A DNA stretch of 64,000 nt from Euwallacea fornicatus (GCF_040115645.1 NC_089545.1:2356001-2420000); one strand, 5' to 3'. Counted from the stretch's first letter, positions 1-13,904 are shown. Notes: generated from the sequence alone by a model not told the origin. A program made the numbers and translations.

Positions 1-3000
1 ATACAAATTGTGTACTAAATCACTGACGCTCCAGTGTTTGTCGGTCCAGGACATTTCGGTATACTTATACAATCATGGGTGGTCTTCACGACATTTAAAA
101 ATAACAATTACAGGGCCTTGATTTTTATTAGTTTAAAATCGGCTTCGGACGAATCTTGTCTACATTTCTTTTGCTGTTGCATAAAATTGCTTAGCTGTCC
201 TTGTCCTTGAGTTTTAACACTGGCAACGTGCCTCTCATTGTTCCTCGCCAGAAATATTTTGACTGTTACATGTGAAAGATTTGCTTTTTTTTTCAATGCT
301 TGCCCTTCATGTGAAACCCTTTGTGTAAGCGCGGTAGATAATAATCCTTGACCAATGTAAGCTACGAGTTTTAGGAATTACGCACACATTGTGCCGAAGA
401 ATTGACACCTAAAAAACATTGTGGTGCTCAAAATACATTCGAAGGCTCACCCAAAATTTTTGTTTCTTAGCAAGCACATGAGTCACTCATATGAACGAAC
501 AGTTTCCGGATTTGTCCAAAAATTTATTTAATTTACTGACTAACGTTGTTTCAACGCTTTCGTTCGCCAAATTTGTGTAATTTCACTATATAATCATATG
601 ATTGTTAACCCTCCGAATACCGGGTGCTATGCCACCGGGTGCAGGCTGGCTGATGACCCTGCGCGCAGGCAGTTGACGTAGCTAACGACCTCACGCTCTA
701 TTTTCTCTCATGTAAACTTGTTAAAACAAATTCTTTCTGTCTGTATTGCATGGTGCAGAATACATTTTTTTACTACATAACAATGAATTTATTACGAATT
801 TTTATACTTCAGAAAACGAGGAACTTGGTACTTCTGTTAGTCCTAATATAAAATATCTTAGTCAACTGTGTGAACATCACCGAAAAGTAGTTAGTCATGT
901 TGGTTATTGTGTTGGCTCCTTTTCTTTTTTCTCCGTCCTTTCATTTTTCCACGGAATTTCTTCATCTACCTTCATTGATTGTTGAGATCCAGTTTCTGTT
1001 CGCTCTGAATGGAAATACCATACGTGGTTTGAGGGTAGAGAAACCAAGTATGTGGTGCGACTCGAGGAACCAGATTTATACGACCCTACTCGAGGACCAA
1101 AATGTATGATCCATCCCGATGATCCAAATGTGATACTACTACAAAATGGCAGGCATGATGATTATGCTGCTTGGCTGTACCTATGATCGAGGGACGACTA
1201 CATAGTCCTGGCATTTGAAACACACTGCGAAGAAAAATCCGGCAGTCAATAGAGCGTTGCTCGCAACGTGTCCATCAGGAAAAAGAAGCAAGGTAAGGTG
1301 CCTCGAAGGATTGGAATGACCTCTTTCAGCCAAGCAGCTAAAGAAGATATAAAGGTGTTATTTCCGCTCAAGAAACATTGATGTCAAAGTCGACTTCAGA
1401 TGCCGTAGGCATAAGAAATTTGTCTGTAAAAAACATCAATGAATCTCCGTTATATTCAAACGAAGTAATTAATTTTCTTCAGCCTCTTGTATTTTAATGT
1501 TAATTTTTTAATACTTAACATTTCAAAATATCTTTCAATTTATTGAACTTGTTAGCAAAAATTGGTGAGTAAAGGGGTAGGGACTTGAAGGGTGGAGCCC
1601 TTGACCAACACGAGGTACGTCGTGTAGAATTTTTCTTTTGGTTATTCGGAAGATTAGCCCGCGTAAAGCAACGAAATAGCCAAATTCTCCCTTCGACAGG
1701 AAAAATAACTAGAGAGAGAAGTGACGTACACAATTGCTGATGCACGCATGCATTAAAATAGCGAAATTTTCGTTTTTATTTATTGTTAGACTTTAATATA
1801 CTCAAAAGGTAGAAAATTACAAAAATTTAAGATTGAACAAATGAAATTTTTATTAGGTAATCTAAAATGCTACATTTTTTGGCAAACGCGAACAATGATT
1901 TTGGAAGTTCCAGATGTCTCAAAGTTTGGCAACTTTGATTAGTCAATAAATAACTCATGAAATTTGTCGAAGAACTCACTTAAAGAACGCTGTTTGAAAC
2001 TGTACAGCCCATCAAGACATTATTTATTTAGGGTAGAATGAGAGCTTTCAAAAAATCGTCGTCTGTGGCATTTGCGAATTCCCTATCTAGTTCGATACGA
2101 ATTCTCCCGGTTGGATTGTCGGCCATTTACATTGTACTCAATTCTCAAATTGCATTTGCAAACTGCATTGTTTGAAGGATTTAGCGTGTTCTCTGCGGAT
2201 CGAGGTAGACGAATTTCATGTTTTGATAATTTCAGTTTCTGGCTTAAAGTGTCAATCTGGAACCACGTGCCTTCGAAACAAATAACAGTTTCAAACATAT
2301 TCTGCCCTTCCAAAAATCGAATTTATGGCTGGAATTCGTTTTCCAAATGGCAAACTAACTCAATCCGGAGCGATTTATCTAACAGCTACGAGCTGCCAGA
2401 TAAGGATGATGTATCTCTTTTGATGCAAACAGAATCATTTACGTTGTCACCTTTTCGACGATATGTCAACACACTCTCGATTCCTTGGTTCATAGGCTAA
2501 AAAGTGTGCTAAAATTCGATGCATTTCCCCAATCCTCCTGCCATCAATCTTCCTTCCATCATGAGGAGGGCAAATACTGTTTTCGGTGTAGCCCAGTAAT
2601 GGAATGAGCGACCTTTTTTTCTGTTGGTAGGTATCCGATTTTGGCCATTTTACCAGAACCGGACAGAGGGGCAATAGCTCATTGTTCTTGTATACTGTAG
2701 AGGAATTTATGGGAGGTTATAATAAACCGACTTTGCTTTTTGGGTCGATTTGTTAAAAAACGAATTGCGGCATATTTATTGCGTAGCAGATGCAAGGTTG
2801 GGAGAATCAAGGATATTTATTGACGTTTCACAACCTCTCAAGTAATAAACCGACTTATTACCTGGAAAGTGAGACATAACAGTTAAAGTATTTTCAGAGA
2901 TAAATACTGTGAACTCTTCAGTTGTAACTACCAAACAGCTTAAAAATGAGTAATTCTAAGCGTAGAACCGACACCCTTTTGGGTGCATAGAGATATTTTT

Positions 3001-3356
3001 AAATGCCATCGACTTAAGACGTCCTTTATGTGGTTAAAGGCCACAACAGTGTGATGGGACCACCAAAATACAGATTAACGCCGAGTCTTCAGCCTAATAC
3101 CCATGATTATAGTTTTTCCAAATGCCGGGGCTTAAACTTAAGGTTATTTTCTGAAGATGCTGTCCATTGTTCGGGGATTAACTCTCGGGCACATTAACCT
3201 TCTACAATTGAGACTGTTAAGATTTAAATTTCCAAGAGTCGGACCTTACAGTCGAATTCATAAGTGTCGCCATTTATATTCTAATGTTTGAAGGTGAAAT
3301 GCTAAAATTTAATTTCTGAGGACAATTAAGCACTAAACTGGACATTCTATGTTTAA
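1..3356. other. Non-coding stretch with a few coding-like scraps
   Basis: No gene can be supported. TTAACCC at 605-611, followed by a direct repeat of CCGGGTGC (620-627 and 635-642), recalls piggyBac-type ends, but no matching end or transposase was seen. From 986 to 1,186 the plus strand is open for 66 codons without an early ATG and reads coding-like (for example HPDDPNVILLQNGRHDD); it is not assigned. A 142-codon frame at 2,072-2,500 is shadowed by open frames on the other strand and shows no domain. Confidence 0.5.
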
Positions 3357-3420
3357 ATGAGCGCAGATGAGATGACGGTTTTAGCCGGCAAAAGCTTTCA
3401 GCTAATTAATGTCGTTTCAG

Positions 3421-3552
3421 GAGGAGCAAAGCTCAGATTAGAGCATCCTTTGCTGTTCGGGGCGGTCCTGCTGGATAATGGCCAGGTCGATGGTTTACTG
3501 CTGCCCCAGGTCTTGTCGGAGCCCTTTTTGTCCTTTTACGACAGGGGAAATC
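3421..3552 (+). other. Possible exon-like block, GC-rich
   Basis: A 132-base segment sits between an acceptor-like GTCGTTTCAG and a donor-like GTATGT. It is open in one frame as part of a 67-codon frame at 3,357-3,560, and its length is a multiple of three (phase 1 at both ends). The peptide includes RLEHPLLFGAVLLDNGQVDG. I do not recognise it, and no neighbouring exon is evident. Confidence 0.2.
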
Positions 3553-3988
3553 GTATGTGAATGGCTTTTAGTGGATAGTTCGGTTTTTGCGCAGCTATTC
3601 CACTTTTCCATGTAAATTTTAGCAAAGCATTAGTTTATTTGACCATCAGAATAATTATGTGGATAAAAAGCGGAACCCTGTTCGCCTTAAGTTCTTCAAA
3701 ATAGCAAAAAACTTAAGGCGAGCTTTGCCCAGTTATGTGCGTAAGAACGAATATGTGAGACTCGAAGAATTTCTCTGGATGCTAATAAACGAAACGTGTA
3801 ATAATCGCTACAATTTAAAAGGCAAATTCCTGGGAAGTGGAAGAATTTCTCTTGATTTCGAACACAAATTTTCGTTAAAGTTAAAATTTTTATCTCTGCA
3901 GTCGAAGAATTCCTTTGAATTGCGATAACCAGTTTATATTTACAAGGTATTTTGGAGCGCACCTAAATCTTAAAATGAATATTTTGGT

Positions 3989-4018
3989 TAGCCACCGAGC
4001 AGCGCCACTCGGTGGCTA
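3989..4018. repeat. Perfect 11-bp inverted repeat (hairpin)
   Basis: TAGCCACCGAG and CTCGGTGGCTA flank the 8-base loop CAGCGCCA. The stem is GC-rich in an AT-rich setting and could form a stable hairpin in DNA or RNA. It contains the core CGCCACTCGG, found again in the hairpin at 4,601-4,631. I know no family for it. Confidence 0.8.
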
Positions 4019-4600
4019 GGAAACGCCTCCCACTTCAATCCATCGATTTTGAACCAACCTACCCTGAGGAGCCAGTGTGGCGCGCGTCGTTCGTCAGAAA
4101 ATCTATACATCCAAAGGGCTCATTGGAAAACTCAACGCCCGTTTCTTTTCCTGATTATAGAACATAAGAAAAGTCCTGAGACCCACCGCCTAGAGTAACA
4201 TAAGCCGTCTCTGTTGTATCCAAAACGATCCTCATGACGCTGAACGTGTTTGAAAAATTAGGATAGTAATTTCTTTAAATGAACACCCGGTATAAAATAT
4301 ATTTTTTCTTTGGTTGAAAGAAGTAGCGAGTTCCTGCTTCAATTGACGTCAACCAGAAGCCCCTGCCCGCCTACACCAGACATTCTAGGGGCGCCGGCCG
4401 TATTGAGCTGTACGAATGAATACAATTATTAATGTACATATAGAATTATCGACTCGCCAATTTATCGATTAGTATCGGGTACATCGGTGTAAGTCAACGT
4501 CTACGTCAAAAGGGCCTGCGTTGTAGACCGGCCAAAAGCACCATTTCCTAATTACAATCCATTTTCTTATACCGTGTATAAATTACCTTCTATTCTATAC

Positions 4601-4631
4601 AGTGGCTGAGTGAGACCACTCAGTCGCCACT
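4601..4631. repeat. Imperfect hairpin sharing a core with the one at 3,989
   Basis: AGTGGCTGAGTG pairs with CACTCAGTCGCCACT around the loop AGAC: 12 pairs with a 3-base bulge (GTC side). CGCCACTCGG (4,625-4,634) is identical to 4,003-4,012. The two hairpins bracket about 600 bases and may be subterminal structures of one repeat; that is inference. Confidence 0.7.
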
Positions 4632-4634
4632 CGG

Positions 4635-7600
4635 CACGATAAAGTGGTCTATCTATGGGAATCCCTTGGCTCCAAGTTAAATGTTTTGTCCCTGTATTGA
4701 TTTTTTCACCTCCTGCAATACACTCGTTTACTATTTACGATTCACTATCATAGAATACCCCGTACCTCATCTTTGGCAAAGCTTTGACGCAGTTTTTGGC
4801 TCACATCCACATCCATTACGTATGTGTATGTTCGCCCAACTATAAACTCTTGCCCCAGGAATCGAGATTTTGTAGCTGACAGTTAGACTCCAGACAGGAG
4901 GCAGGAAGGAGTTGAACTCAAAGCTAAACGGACGCAGGAAACTTTGGCAAAATTCGTGTTTATAAGGGTGAGTAAACTTGAATCGTGACTGCATGTTGCG
5001 AGGTAGTTAAACCGTGAATCGGCAACAATGCCAGACTCGAATTAGGAGCTTTTGGCAAGTTTAAATGTGCCTATTAGACTTATATGTAAAGGTTTCCGAA
5101 TGTATTAGTAAATTTTGCAGACTCTGCTTTAGCGTCTATTCAAGAGAAGGTCTGATGTTTTCGTATGTGAGGCTTTTCCAGTTTCAAAGCTGAGCGTCTT
5201 TTTACCTCTCTTGCCACAAGGAAAACGCTAGCAGTTTTATTTTCAACAAAACATTTAATTGCTCCTTCTTGAACTCTTAAAGGATATCTAGTTCTCCTAT
5301 ACCTGCTTCCATTACTGCTCCTCGAAGAAGGTAAAATAAGCGGAAATTCACTAAGATTTCGCTGGTAAAATTGGTTTTCTATATACACTTGAAGCTTACA
5401 CGAAAGAGTCTCGAGTGCCTCGAGATCGTATTATCTATTAAAACCGAATCATTACTTCTCTGTTAAGAGGCAGGTAACTGACCAAAAACAAGTTTGAGCA
5501 CAATCATGAATGGAATATCATAAAAAGAAGAAAAGGGCTATATTCATTTGTTCCGTTTTCCTCATTCTCCCACGTAATTAAGGGCACGTTTGACCAGGAC
5601 ATTCCCCCTTAAAGAAAAATAGCCGGGATCAAAGACAATTTTCTGTGTGCCAACGTATGCTCCGTATAGCTGGGGGTTAAACGGAAAAAGGACAAAGAAG
5701 CAGCATGGTAAAAATGTAGTAAAATATTTGGAGAGTGTAGCGGTCCCGAGGAGTTACAAAAGGTCTCTCGTTGGACAGACTCTCAAAGCATTTCAAATAG
5801 GATAGGGATAGAAGTGAAACGAACACAACGAATGGTATTAAGCTTAAAGGAATAGCTACATCTGATTTAATCTTTTTATAGTTGTTATCTTAAGTATCTT
5901 CGGAGAAAGACCTCACGCTTACAGGAAATAGCATACCTCCAATTATCGAACCGGTCAAGTCAAATGGCACTAAATCTGTAGTTCCTTCAAGATTTTGACA
6001 GTGGGAGTGGCGGGTCTAAGAATACTTTAGGGAAACAAAAGTTGACTTAGACTGTAACGGCGTCAACCAAAGTTATAATTACTTTGGGGATGGATTTTGT
6101 TGCAGGTAGATTTACTAGGGCTGTGGGTTGGCATTCTACTAAAGAGACAATACTCGTACAATTATATAGGGATCTTCTTAGATGGTTAACTCCACAGGAA
6201 TAACGACAAGTTATATTTACATCATCTTTTAACGAACATAGCACCAACGAAAAAGTGACAATGAGATGTGTTTTTACAACAGACAGAAATAAAAGTTTAC
6301 GGCTCTTTCCAATAGGCCCGAAAAGTAACAGTTCAAAAATGCAATTTTGTATAATTGTTGTAAAATTTTACTTCTCTTTTTATTGCATCATGTCATAAAC
6401 CAATTGAACTACTGGCTACCAGCTAAAAAGTGTTTTTCCATAAACTGAGTAATTTACCGTTTCCTTTTTGGGCTCCGAGCCAATAAAAAATTATGTAAGA
6501 AGGTCTCGGTTTGATTCGAATCGAAGGTCGTACACCGAAAGGGTCAGAATTTCATTTTTGGCTATATCAATTTGGGTCAGGTAATCGCTTAAATTGTAGA
6601 TTTCTGATATTCTAATGACACATGTTGACTATGTTGAAAAATTAGAACATTTAAAAATACATTACTTGTTATAATCAACAATGAATTTTCCAATATCCTT
6701 TTTAAGGTACCTTGAAGTTAAACCTTATCATGTTATTTTTTAGTCAAAGGTACATAGTTTGTATTCGACTTATAGACGGTTAGTTCCCAAAGATTTTCAA
6801 AAATGCATGATGTTGCAGGCTTCCACAAAGCAGGTTCGATGCATACTTTCCTCTCACGAGGACACCAAATTTTGATATAACCCGCAAAATAATATGTTCC
6901 GGGTCACGTTACAAAACAGTTCATAAACATATATATGTACGTAGTATATAGAGTTGCGTTGTAAATATTTTTTATGAGATATATAAACCTCATAAGAACA
7001 CCTTCAGCTACGACTGGAGGTTCTAATAAGGTCGGATCACAAGTAAACAGGTGCCATAGACATAATTAGTTGAATATTTATGTACTGTAAATGTATTGGA
7101 CCGTTTTCAAAATTTAAAGTAATATGGGACAATATGGGGCCAATGGGCTAGAACTCCATTGTTGCTTTGGAAGAAAATAAGGTCTGAACGCATTATGGTT
7201 AATTCTTGTGTATTGTTATCAACGAATCTTCTGATTTTTATTTTTTATTTTCAAATAACTAACATCCTTCAAAGGCATTTTATTGAATATTAAATATAAT
7301 TTGATATCCTGAACAAGGCACTAATTTCATAACGAGTTTTCGACGTTATTGTAGTCGCTACCCTGTAATAACCATTTATATGACATTTTGAGGTGACGCC
7401 CAATACGTATATAATTTAGTTCCTACTCTGTAAATAAAATTAAAGTAGTTGTGTAATTTAACTATTTATGCACAAATAATAGTGAAGAATATAGAGTAAT
7501 CTCTGAAAAAACTCGTTCTCCGTAACCACAAATATTATTAGCTACTTTTGGCGAGTAGCCGTTTATAACTGAAATTATTTAACACATCAGTTATTTCCCA

Positions 7601-9680
7601 CAGTATAATTTTCTTCATTAAACGCGTGCAGAAAGTAAAATTTTGTGCATGCGAGTAAAAGCAATTTTTTAGGAATAAATGGTAACGGGAGAGTGTCGTA
7701 TGATATCATATACGTCAGATTTTTATGAACCGGCACCAGTTTTTATTCCCAACGTTGGGAACAAAGTAACAAGCAGTAACACGCAGAGAACATTTTTGCA
7801 TGTTAGAAGAAAGCTCAAAGAGGTCCGAGATACTTTCCGTAAGAATAAATAGTAAAAGTCGCTTGAGTATATATTGGGATTTTTACTTTGTTTATGTTTC
7901 CTACCAGTTATTCCTAGCATAAATGTTTCAGCGAAGTAGACAATAGTTATTCATTTTCTCACAATATCATGTACAAGGGGGAAATTATTTTCCAAATTGC
8001 CCATTATATGTTATTTAGACGAAATATTCGGAAACTAGATTTTTATTACATTGAAAGCCGAAACTTTCTGTAACCGAATTTAACAAAATTATTTTCTCTG
8101 CGTTTTCTCTACTTCTAATAGCACTGGTCGCCAGGGAATTAAACTTTTTTCAATTTTCAAAGTGCGTATACATCAAGAGCTAATCTGCCTGTTTTTTCTT
8201 TCCACGATTTTTTGTATTTATGTTCCTTTGAAAAAATAAAATATTTCGATGCACTCCGACTTTTTAGGAATTAACGAACACTTCTTTACGAAGCTCAGAA
8301 AAATCGAGAAACGTAATACCTAGGTATTCTCGTATAACCATTCAACGCGCAAATCTGCATTCACCATTTTATCCAGAACTCCATGTTTATTCCACTTTTC
8401 CCAACTCGCGAAGATGATTATCACAAAAATTTCAACGCATTTAAACTCAATAACTAATCCAATCAAATATTTACTATGAACCTCTTGAAATGTCTAGCTA
8501 AAATACAGCAGTCCAAGAAACTGCAACTAATTATCTAGGAAATGGAAGCTAATCAGCTAAAAGGCAAATGTAAACAAAAACAAAGACTTTATGGCACTAT
8601 TAAAACTTGGCTCGTAAAAAGTTTACCAGCGAAAGAACAATAAAAAGGAACTGTTAAAAGATTCAATTCTTCCGGCACAGAAGTTTACCTGCCTTATGGA
8701 AAATTAAAACGGGGCTCATTCCTGTTATGTGTTTATAGCCTTCGGGATAATTTCGGAGTCGTTCAGAAAATTTAAAGCATTTCTCGAAAACTTGTTAGGT
8801 TTTTTTTTTAATTTTAAAGTTTAATTAAAAACATTAATACTGAAATTGCTGCTTTAGCCTTATCTTTAGCTGGAGGAGGGGCAATATTTGTTCGTCCCTT
8901 CAAATCTTATTCCTCTGGATCTGAATAATCCATCAAAAGAAAAATTCAAAATACTATGTAGATCATTACTAACATTACTGCAGAGTATACAGACTACTAG
9001 CTTGAGGCATGACGAATTGAGAAAAAAAACTCATTTTATTAGTCCTCGATCAGTTAATTTCTGAGAATTTGGCAATGATATTACAATAATGTAATTTTGG
9101 TTTGCGTTGTTGCCTGTAGTCGTCTCATTTCTGCCACTTAACGGAAACTGTTCTTTCCCAACTGAAAACGAAATTCGTTCTCGGTCAATACAATGGTAAG
9201 AAAACTGTTTCCCTGTCGCACATTTTTATCTCACAGTTATGTAAGTTCGTGAGAACGCTATGGCAATGGCGTCGTCGTCCTTAAAGACGAAAGAGTTATC
9301 TGAAAAGTTTCCACCTCTTATCTTTAAGTTTGTCGAAGTGGGGTTAAAGTTTGCCAGAGCACCCGATCTATTATCGAGAGTGTTTGGCAGAATAAGCTTG
9401 AGAATTAAGATCACTCCAGAAGCGTTTTGGATGGAATACGTTATTGTTTGCCTCTTGAATTTGACTCGTGTGTTGTTTGATAAAACAGAGATGATAATAA
9501 TGTAAGTAGCAAATGAGATTTATGTGGAATTAAAAAGTGAAAGAACTTCAGTATTCGACACTTAACAAAAAATGTTTTGGTGACATAGTTTATTGCATGT
9601 TACAGTAATTTGATCAAACATTGAACGCAAATATGTGGTAAAATTTTTCTCTTTGTATAGAGTACTTTTTTCGCTGCTGT
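4635..9680. other. Gene-free AT-rich stretch
   Basis: About 5 kb in which I see only short frames without motifs, several in shadow pairs. No repeat pair, splice-bounded exon or RNA gene was recognised. Confidence 0.5.
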
Positions 9681-10085
9681 GCACATGGAGTTCTACTGAG
9701 TGCAAGCAAAAAACAATTAGGGGATTGATAAGTGCGAGAGAGACAAACTACCGTTTTCCCTTCCATCGTCAACGATCGGTTACTGTCGTTGACTCGCAAA
9801 CAGTACGCCTTAGTCCGTGGAGGGATGTAGTTCTATCTGATTTTGGAGGACACAAATTACGCACACACATGCAAATTTGTACGCGTTCTTCCAAAACAAA
9901 TTCCATGATACCTTTAATTTGATCGTACCTCTACAAATGCCAAGGTAGATATGGATATTTTAGAACGTAACAATTTAACATTTTTTTGTGACGTGATTCG
10001 TCCTCCAACGTCAATAGTGTCTTTCTTTCTCATTTATTAATCGTCTAATTGCTTCTTGGTTGCACTCCCTAAAACTCCATGTACA
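9681..10085. mobile_element. MITE, copy 1, with about 67-bp terminal inverted repeats
   Basis: The left end (9,684-9,750, CATGGAGTTCTACTGAGTGC...) and the reverse complement of the right end (10,015-10,081, CATGGAGTTTTAGGGAGTGC...) align over about 67 bases at roughly three quarters identity, including AGTGCAA.CAA and CAATTAG. A second copy at 41,146-41,570 matches over almost its whole length, which fixes the borders. There is no transposase motif, so it is non-autonomous. I cannot assign a superfamily or see a clear target duplication. A 95-codon frame across the element (9,635-9,922) is discussed under findings. Confidence 0.85.
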
Positions 10086-13000
10086 TAGAGGCGAAAATAC
10101 TATATTTGAATGTCTCTTCGGGTAAGTTAAGGCACTACTAATTTCGTCCAATTCTTAGTTTTAAACTGTTACCAAAATAATTAGTAAAATAACTTCATAG
10201 CTGCTTTTGCCAACAATCGACCTCTGCTTCATAGATGATTCACTGTATTTGATGTTACACCCAGCCACATGAACACTGGTAATATTTGTAAATATTAACG
10301 GTGATTTCTTCAAAGCTCTGATAGTCCTCGGGCAAGATTTCGTATCGCCCAATATATCCAATTAATACACACATACAGAATACGGAAAAGTGCCATACAT
10401 AACTATAAAATCTAAAGTAACTTCCTGCCATTTTATTTGTGTTATTATTCAATTCTACTATTACTTCTTCAATTCCGTCCTTATTTCCAGGATTTATTTT
10501 TTTCTTCTGTTGCTGATTCGGCATCAGAAGGCACTAAATCGGGGGAAAAAAACTTAAAAATTCGTCATGGAATCTCCATAAAAATTCAGTTGAATCTCAA
10601 TGAACACCACCAAATTTAAACAAAATACGTTATGTTCGGAAGTATATTTCTGGTAAAATCAGTGGAGTGGTTTACATTGAAAAAAAAATTTTCATATAAC
10701 ACGAAGCCAAAAACAGAATTAAAAGTTTAATTACTAAATTATGCATTACCGTGTAAAGTAAAAATAGAAATTTTAGCGGCACGTCATTAAGGAGCTCTGG
10801 ATAATGCCTTGAAACGAATTTGAGCATTTTTTGTTTTTGGAATATCAAAAAAAATTATGGATTCTTTTCACGAAAGTTAGCAGTATCTACTCTAAGGAGC
10901 ACTGCCTAAGCTATGGTTTCCTAGAAAAGCGGTGTCGTAACATAGCATTAATAATGATTTCCCACGTAAATTTTCCAGAACGGCAATGAGTCCTATATCT
11001 CAAGAGGATGGCAGGAACCCTCTTCTGAAATATAGGTCATAATGTCGCTGATTCTGATTAAATAATGGACAAGCTCAATTAATTATTGTAGCACTATTTA
11101 GAATAACTAGTGCGAAATGCTATCAAATTATAATCCAGTGCAGATAATTCCGCAAAGATGCGGAACAAATCGGTACTTAAGCCACCGCATAGTTTAACGT
11201 ACCCTTTTCTGCATTTTCAATTACAGAATTTGCTCCCAGTTTAGAATATTAATTCACCTAATTACCACAGAATACAAAACTGAATGCAAACTTAATAGTA
11301 GTGAAATGCGTTAAAGGTTATTTAATACCTTCATACATTTTGGGTTTAATTGTTATGGATGTGCCTCAGCCAGGTTAATTGCGAATGATATTATGCACAA
11401 TTCTAATTAGTTATCTTCACTGTACAGGGGTTCTAAATTGTTTTGCGGTATTAATGCGTTGCAATAACGATGATTTATTGCGGTAAGTATAAGTGAGCCT
11501 AACGGATCGAATCGGTTTTGAAAAAAATGGTAATCGTACTTCGCCGAATTATGACAACGTGACAGATATAAAGTTAGATTGGCTCAGAAGACAATTCTTC
11601 CACATTGAATTTATTTCTGGGCGGAAAACGAATCTGAAACCAACGTGAGCGAAGAGAGTGGTAGAAACAAAAGTAAAGAAACCCTTTTTGACACTTAAAC
11701 GAATCGCACTCATTTAATCGAATAATTGCTACGTGAGTCAATATTGCGATCCATTCTCTCGGCTTTCTTGCGATTTCCACCGGATTTTCCTTTTTCTTTA
11801 TTCTGGAAATATGGGAAATTCCGATTTCCGACGGGTAACTTTATTTAGGTATCGAGTCCTTTTCTGTATTAATTCTTGATAAATTGATGTTATGAGCTGC
11901 GAAGGTTTTAGGTTTCGTTAAGCGAAATTCAAGCAAATAAAATTTTCTTTCAGAACGAAGATGCAACCGAGAAGCCGCGGCTTTAATAAGCTCTTTCCGA
12001 AAGATATTTGGATAAATTCCCCTTGTTTATATATATTACTAAGCCGTAAAGCTTAAAGCTCCCCCAGCGGCATTCTCTCTCCAAAATAGAATTTTACTCC
12101 TTATTAGAATCTAAAGCATAAATATACGGCCGCATATAAAGCTAGTTCTCGTGTAAAGCGAAGAAAACAAATTGCGAAGAACATGGTCATTTTGTATGAT
12201 ATGAGTGGACGTCCCGGACATATTTTGCATATTTTCCTTCATATTAAATTCACTCTCGAATAGCCGGCAGTAGACATATAAAAAGGCGTCTGTCTGCCTT
12301 TTTAAAATATTACAGAGAAAATAATTTATGGACTATTTTTTTATAATAGAGACGAGACTTTTGAGAATGTGAAAGTAAAATATGGAAAAGTTGTTGGAAA
12401 TTCTGTACGCAATATCCATATTCTGCATTATAACTGCGAAGAGTAATTCAATTTCATTCAGTGCCATATGGTGCTATTAAATTTAATTGCAAGCTAGTTT
12501 CCATGGAAAGCTGCTTAGCGACAAGCAAATTGTTTGTTTCTATGGAATTTAGCTTGATTTTAAAATGAAAACATCTTTAATTAATAAAATTATTGACTAT
12601 TTATTTTTTATTAATTGATTCTTAGCAAATACAAGATTTTCATTAATCTACTGTTTTAAGCCCTGCTGTTGAACCATTGTTACGTAAAAAGAGATAGTTT
12701 GTTGATATTTTCCCCCCTCCTCCCGTAACTTTCTAACTAATACAAATATTAAAAAACTTTTTATAGAAAACTTGTTCGGAATTTATCAAACTTTAAAGTT
12801 CCAAGAGGAATAAGGTATATTCTGGAAAGAACATTTGTCGGCATCGAGGCGCTGAGCGTCGTTTCTGAAATTTAAATGTGCATGACATTTTATTTTACCT
12901 ATGCACTCTTATTTGATGTTGCAAAATAATATATTAAATTACTAGAGTAACGAAAAACATGACTCCCCATGCTCCCATCCCGCAAATGATGGTACAAATT

Positions 13001-13904
13001 GTTATAGGGTAAAAAACAGGGCGATCGAATTGGACTTGCTTATACAAGGTTTGCTCGTTTTCATTCTACAGAGTTTCGAAGTATTTTTTTTACTCTGTAA
13101 ATTGAGAATAAATATCGCAATTTTTTATTTTAAGACTGGAAATCGATCTTTCGGGGGGTTTTAGCGAGTGATAAATTCATTTAAAACACCTGTTTTAAAC
13201 TAATTGATTGATGTTATATAATTTCTAATTGGTAAATCAAAAAGTAAGAGATTTATCCTCAATTTATAGAAAAAAAACTATGAATATCCCGTAGAATAAA
13301 AAGAAGATTTTTTTTAAATAACCGCTTTATTTTATCCGTTAGCACGCTATCTTATCCGTACTGATGTGTCTAAGGCACTTTATAGATAGGAAAAATGTTA
13401 AAGTCAAGTTAGAAAAATCATCTCGGAACGCGTTTCATCTGAAATAATGTAATCTCTGAGCGAACTATGGACAAGGTTTTCATCTATCTGAATTTACTCA
13501 ATCAAAGACGAGAAGTGAGTGTTTGCGCAATGGTCAGCGCTCATTTTCCTGACTATGGCGACTGCCACACCAACTTTCATCATGAGAAAGTCCCTACCTT
13601 TTACTCCTACTTTTAAGACCGAGTACAGATAATAACAGGGGCTCTTCACTCTTCCATCCCAGACATTTTCGTCTAATTAGTCGCGCCTAGATAGCACCTA
13701 GAAAGTTTCCCCCACGTAGATAACAAACATTTTCCATTCTGGCGGTGCCGTGCGCCCCCAAGACTTGGGGATCATAATTCATAGTGTGCGGCTCCGTGAA
13801 GAACTCCCTCGGGTGCGAATTAGCAACTTTTGCGGCCGCCTTGTCTCGTCTGGTGATGAATGGAGGGTCTGGTCACCTTCTGGAGCCGTTAGTTTCAATT
13901 AGTG
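10086..13904. other. Gene-free AT-rich stretch
   Basis: No supportable gene. The stretch becomes abruptly GC-rich near 13,735 (GGCGGTGCCGTGCGCCCCCA), leading into the CTCF-like motif. Confidence 0.5.

Noticed and set aside
605..642. TTAACCC plus CCGGGTGC direct repeats as a piggyBac end
   Set aside because: No matching inverted end and no piggyBac transposase motif within reach. TTAACCC alone is too short.
986..1186. Possible FLYWCH-like zinc finger remnant (HPDDPNV...GRHDD)
   Set aside because: The Cys/His pattern is incomplete and the frame has no start. The likeness is only in general flavour.
2072..2500. 142-codon plus-strand frame
   Set aside because: Open frames also run on the opposite strand (2,083-2,313 and 2,447-2,674). 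No domain, start context or splice evidence favours either.
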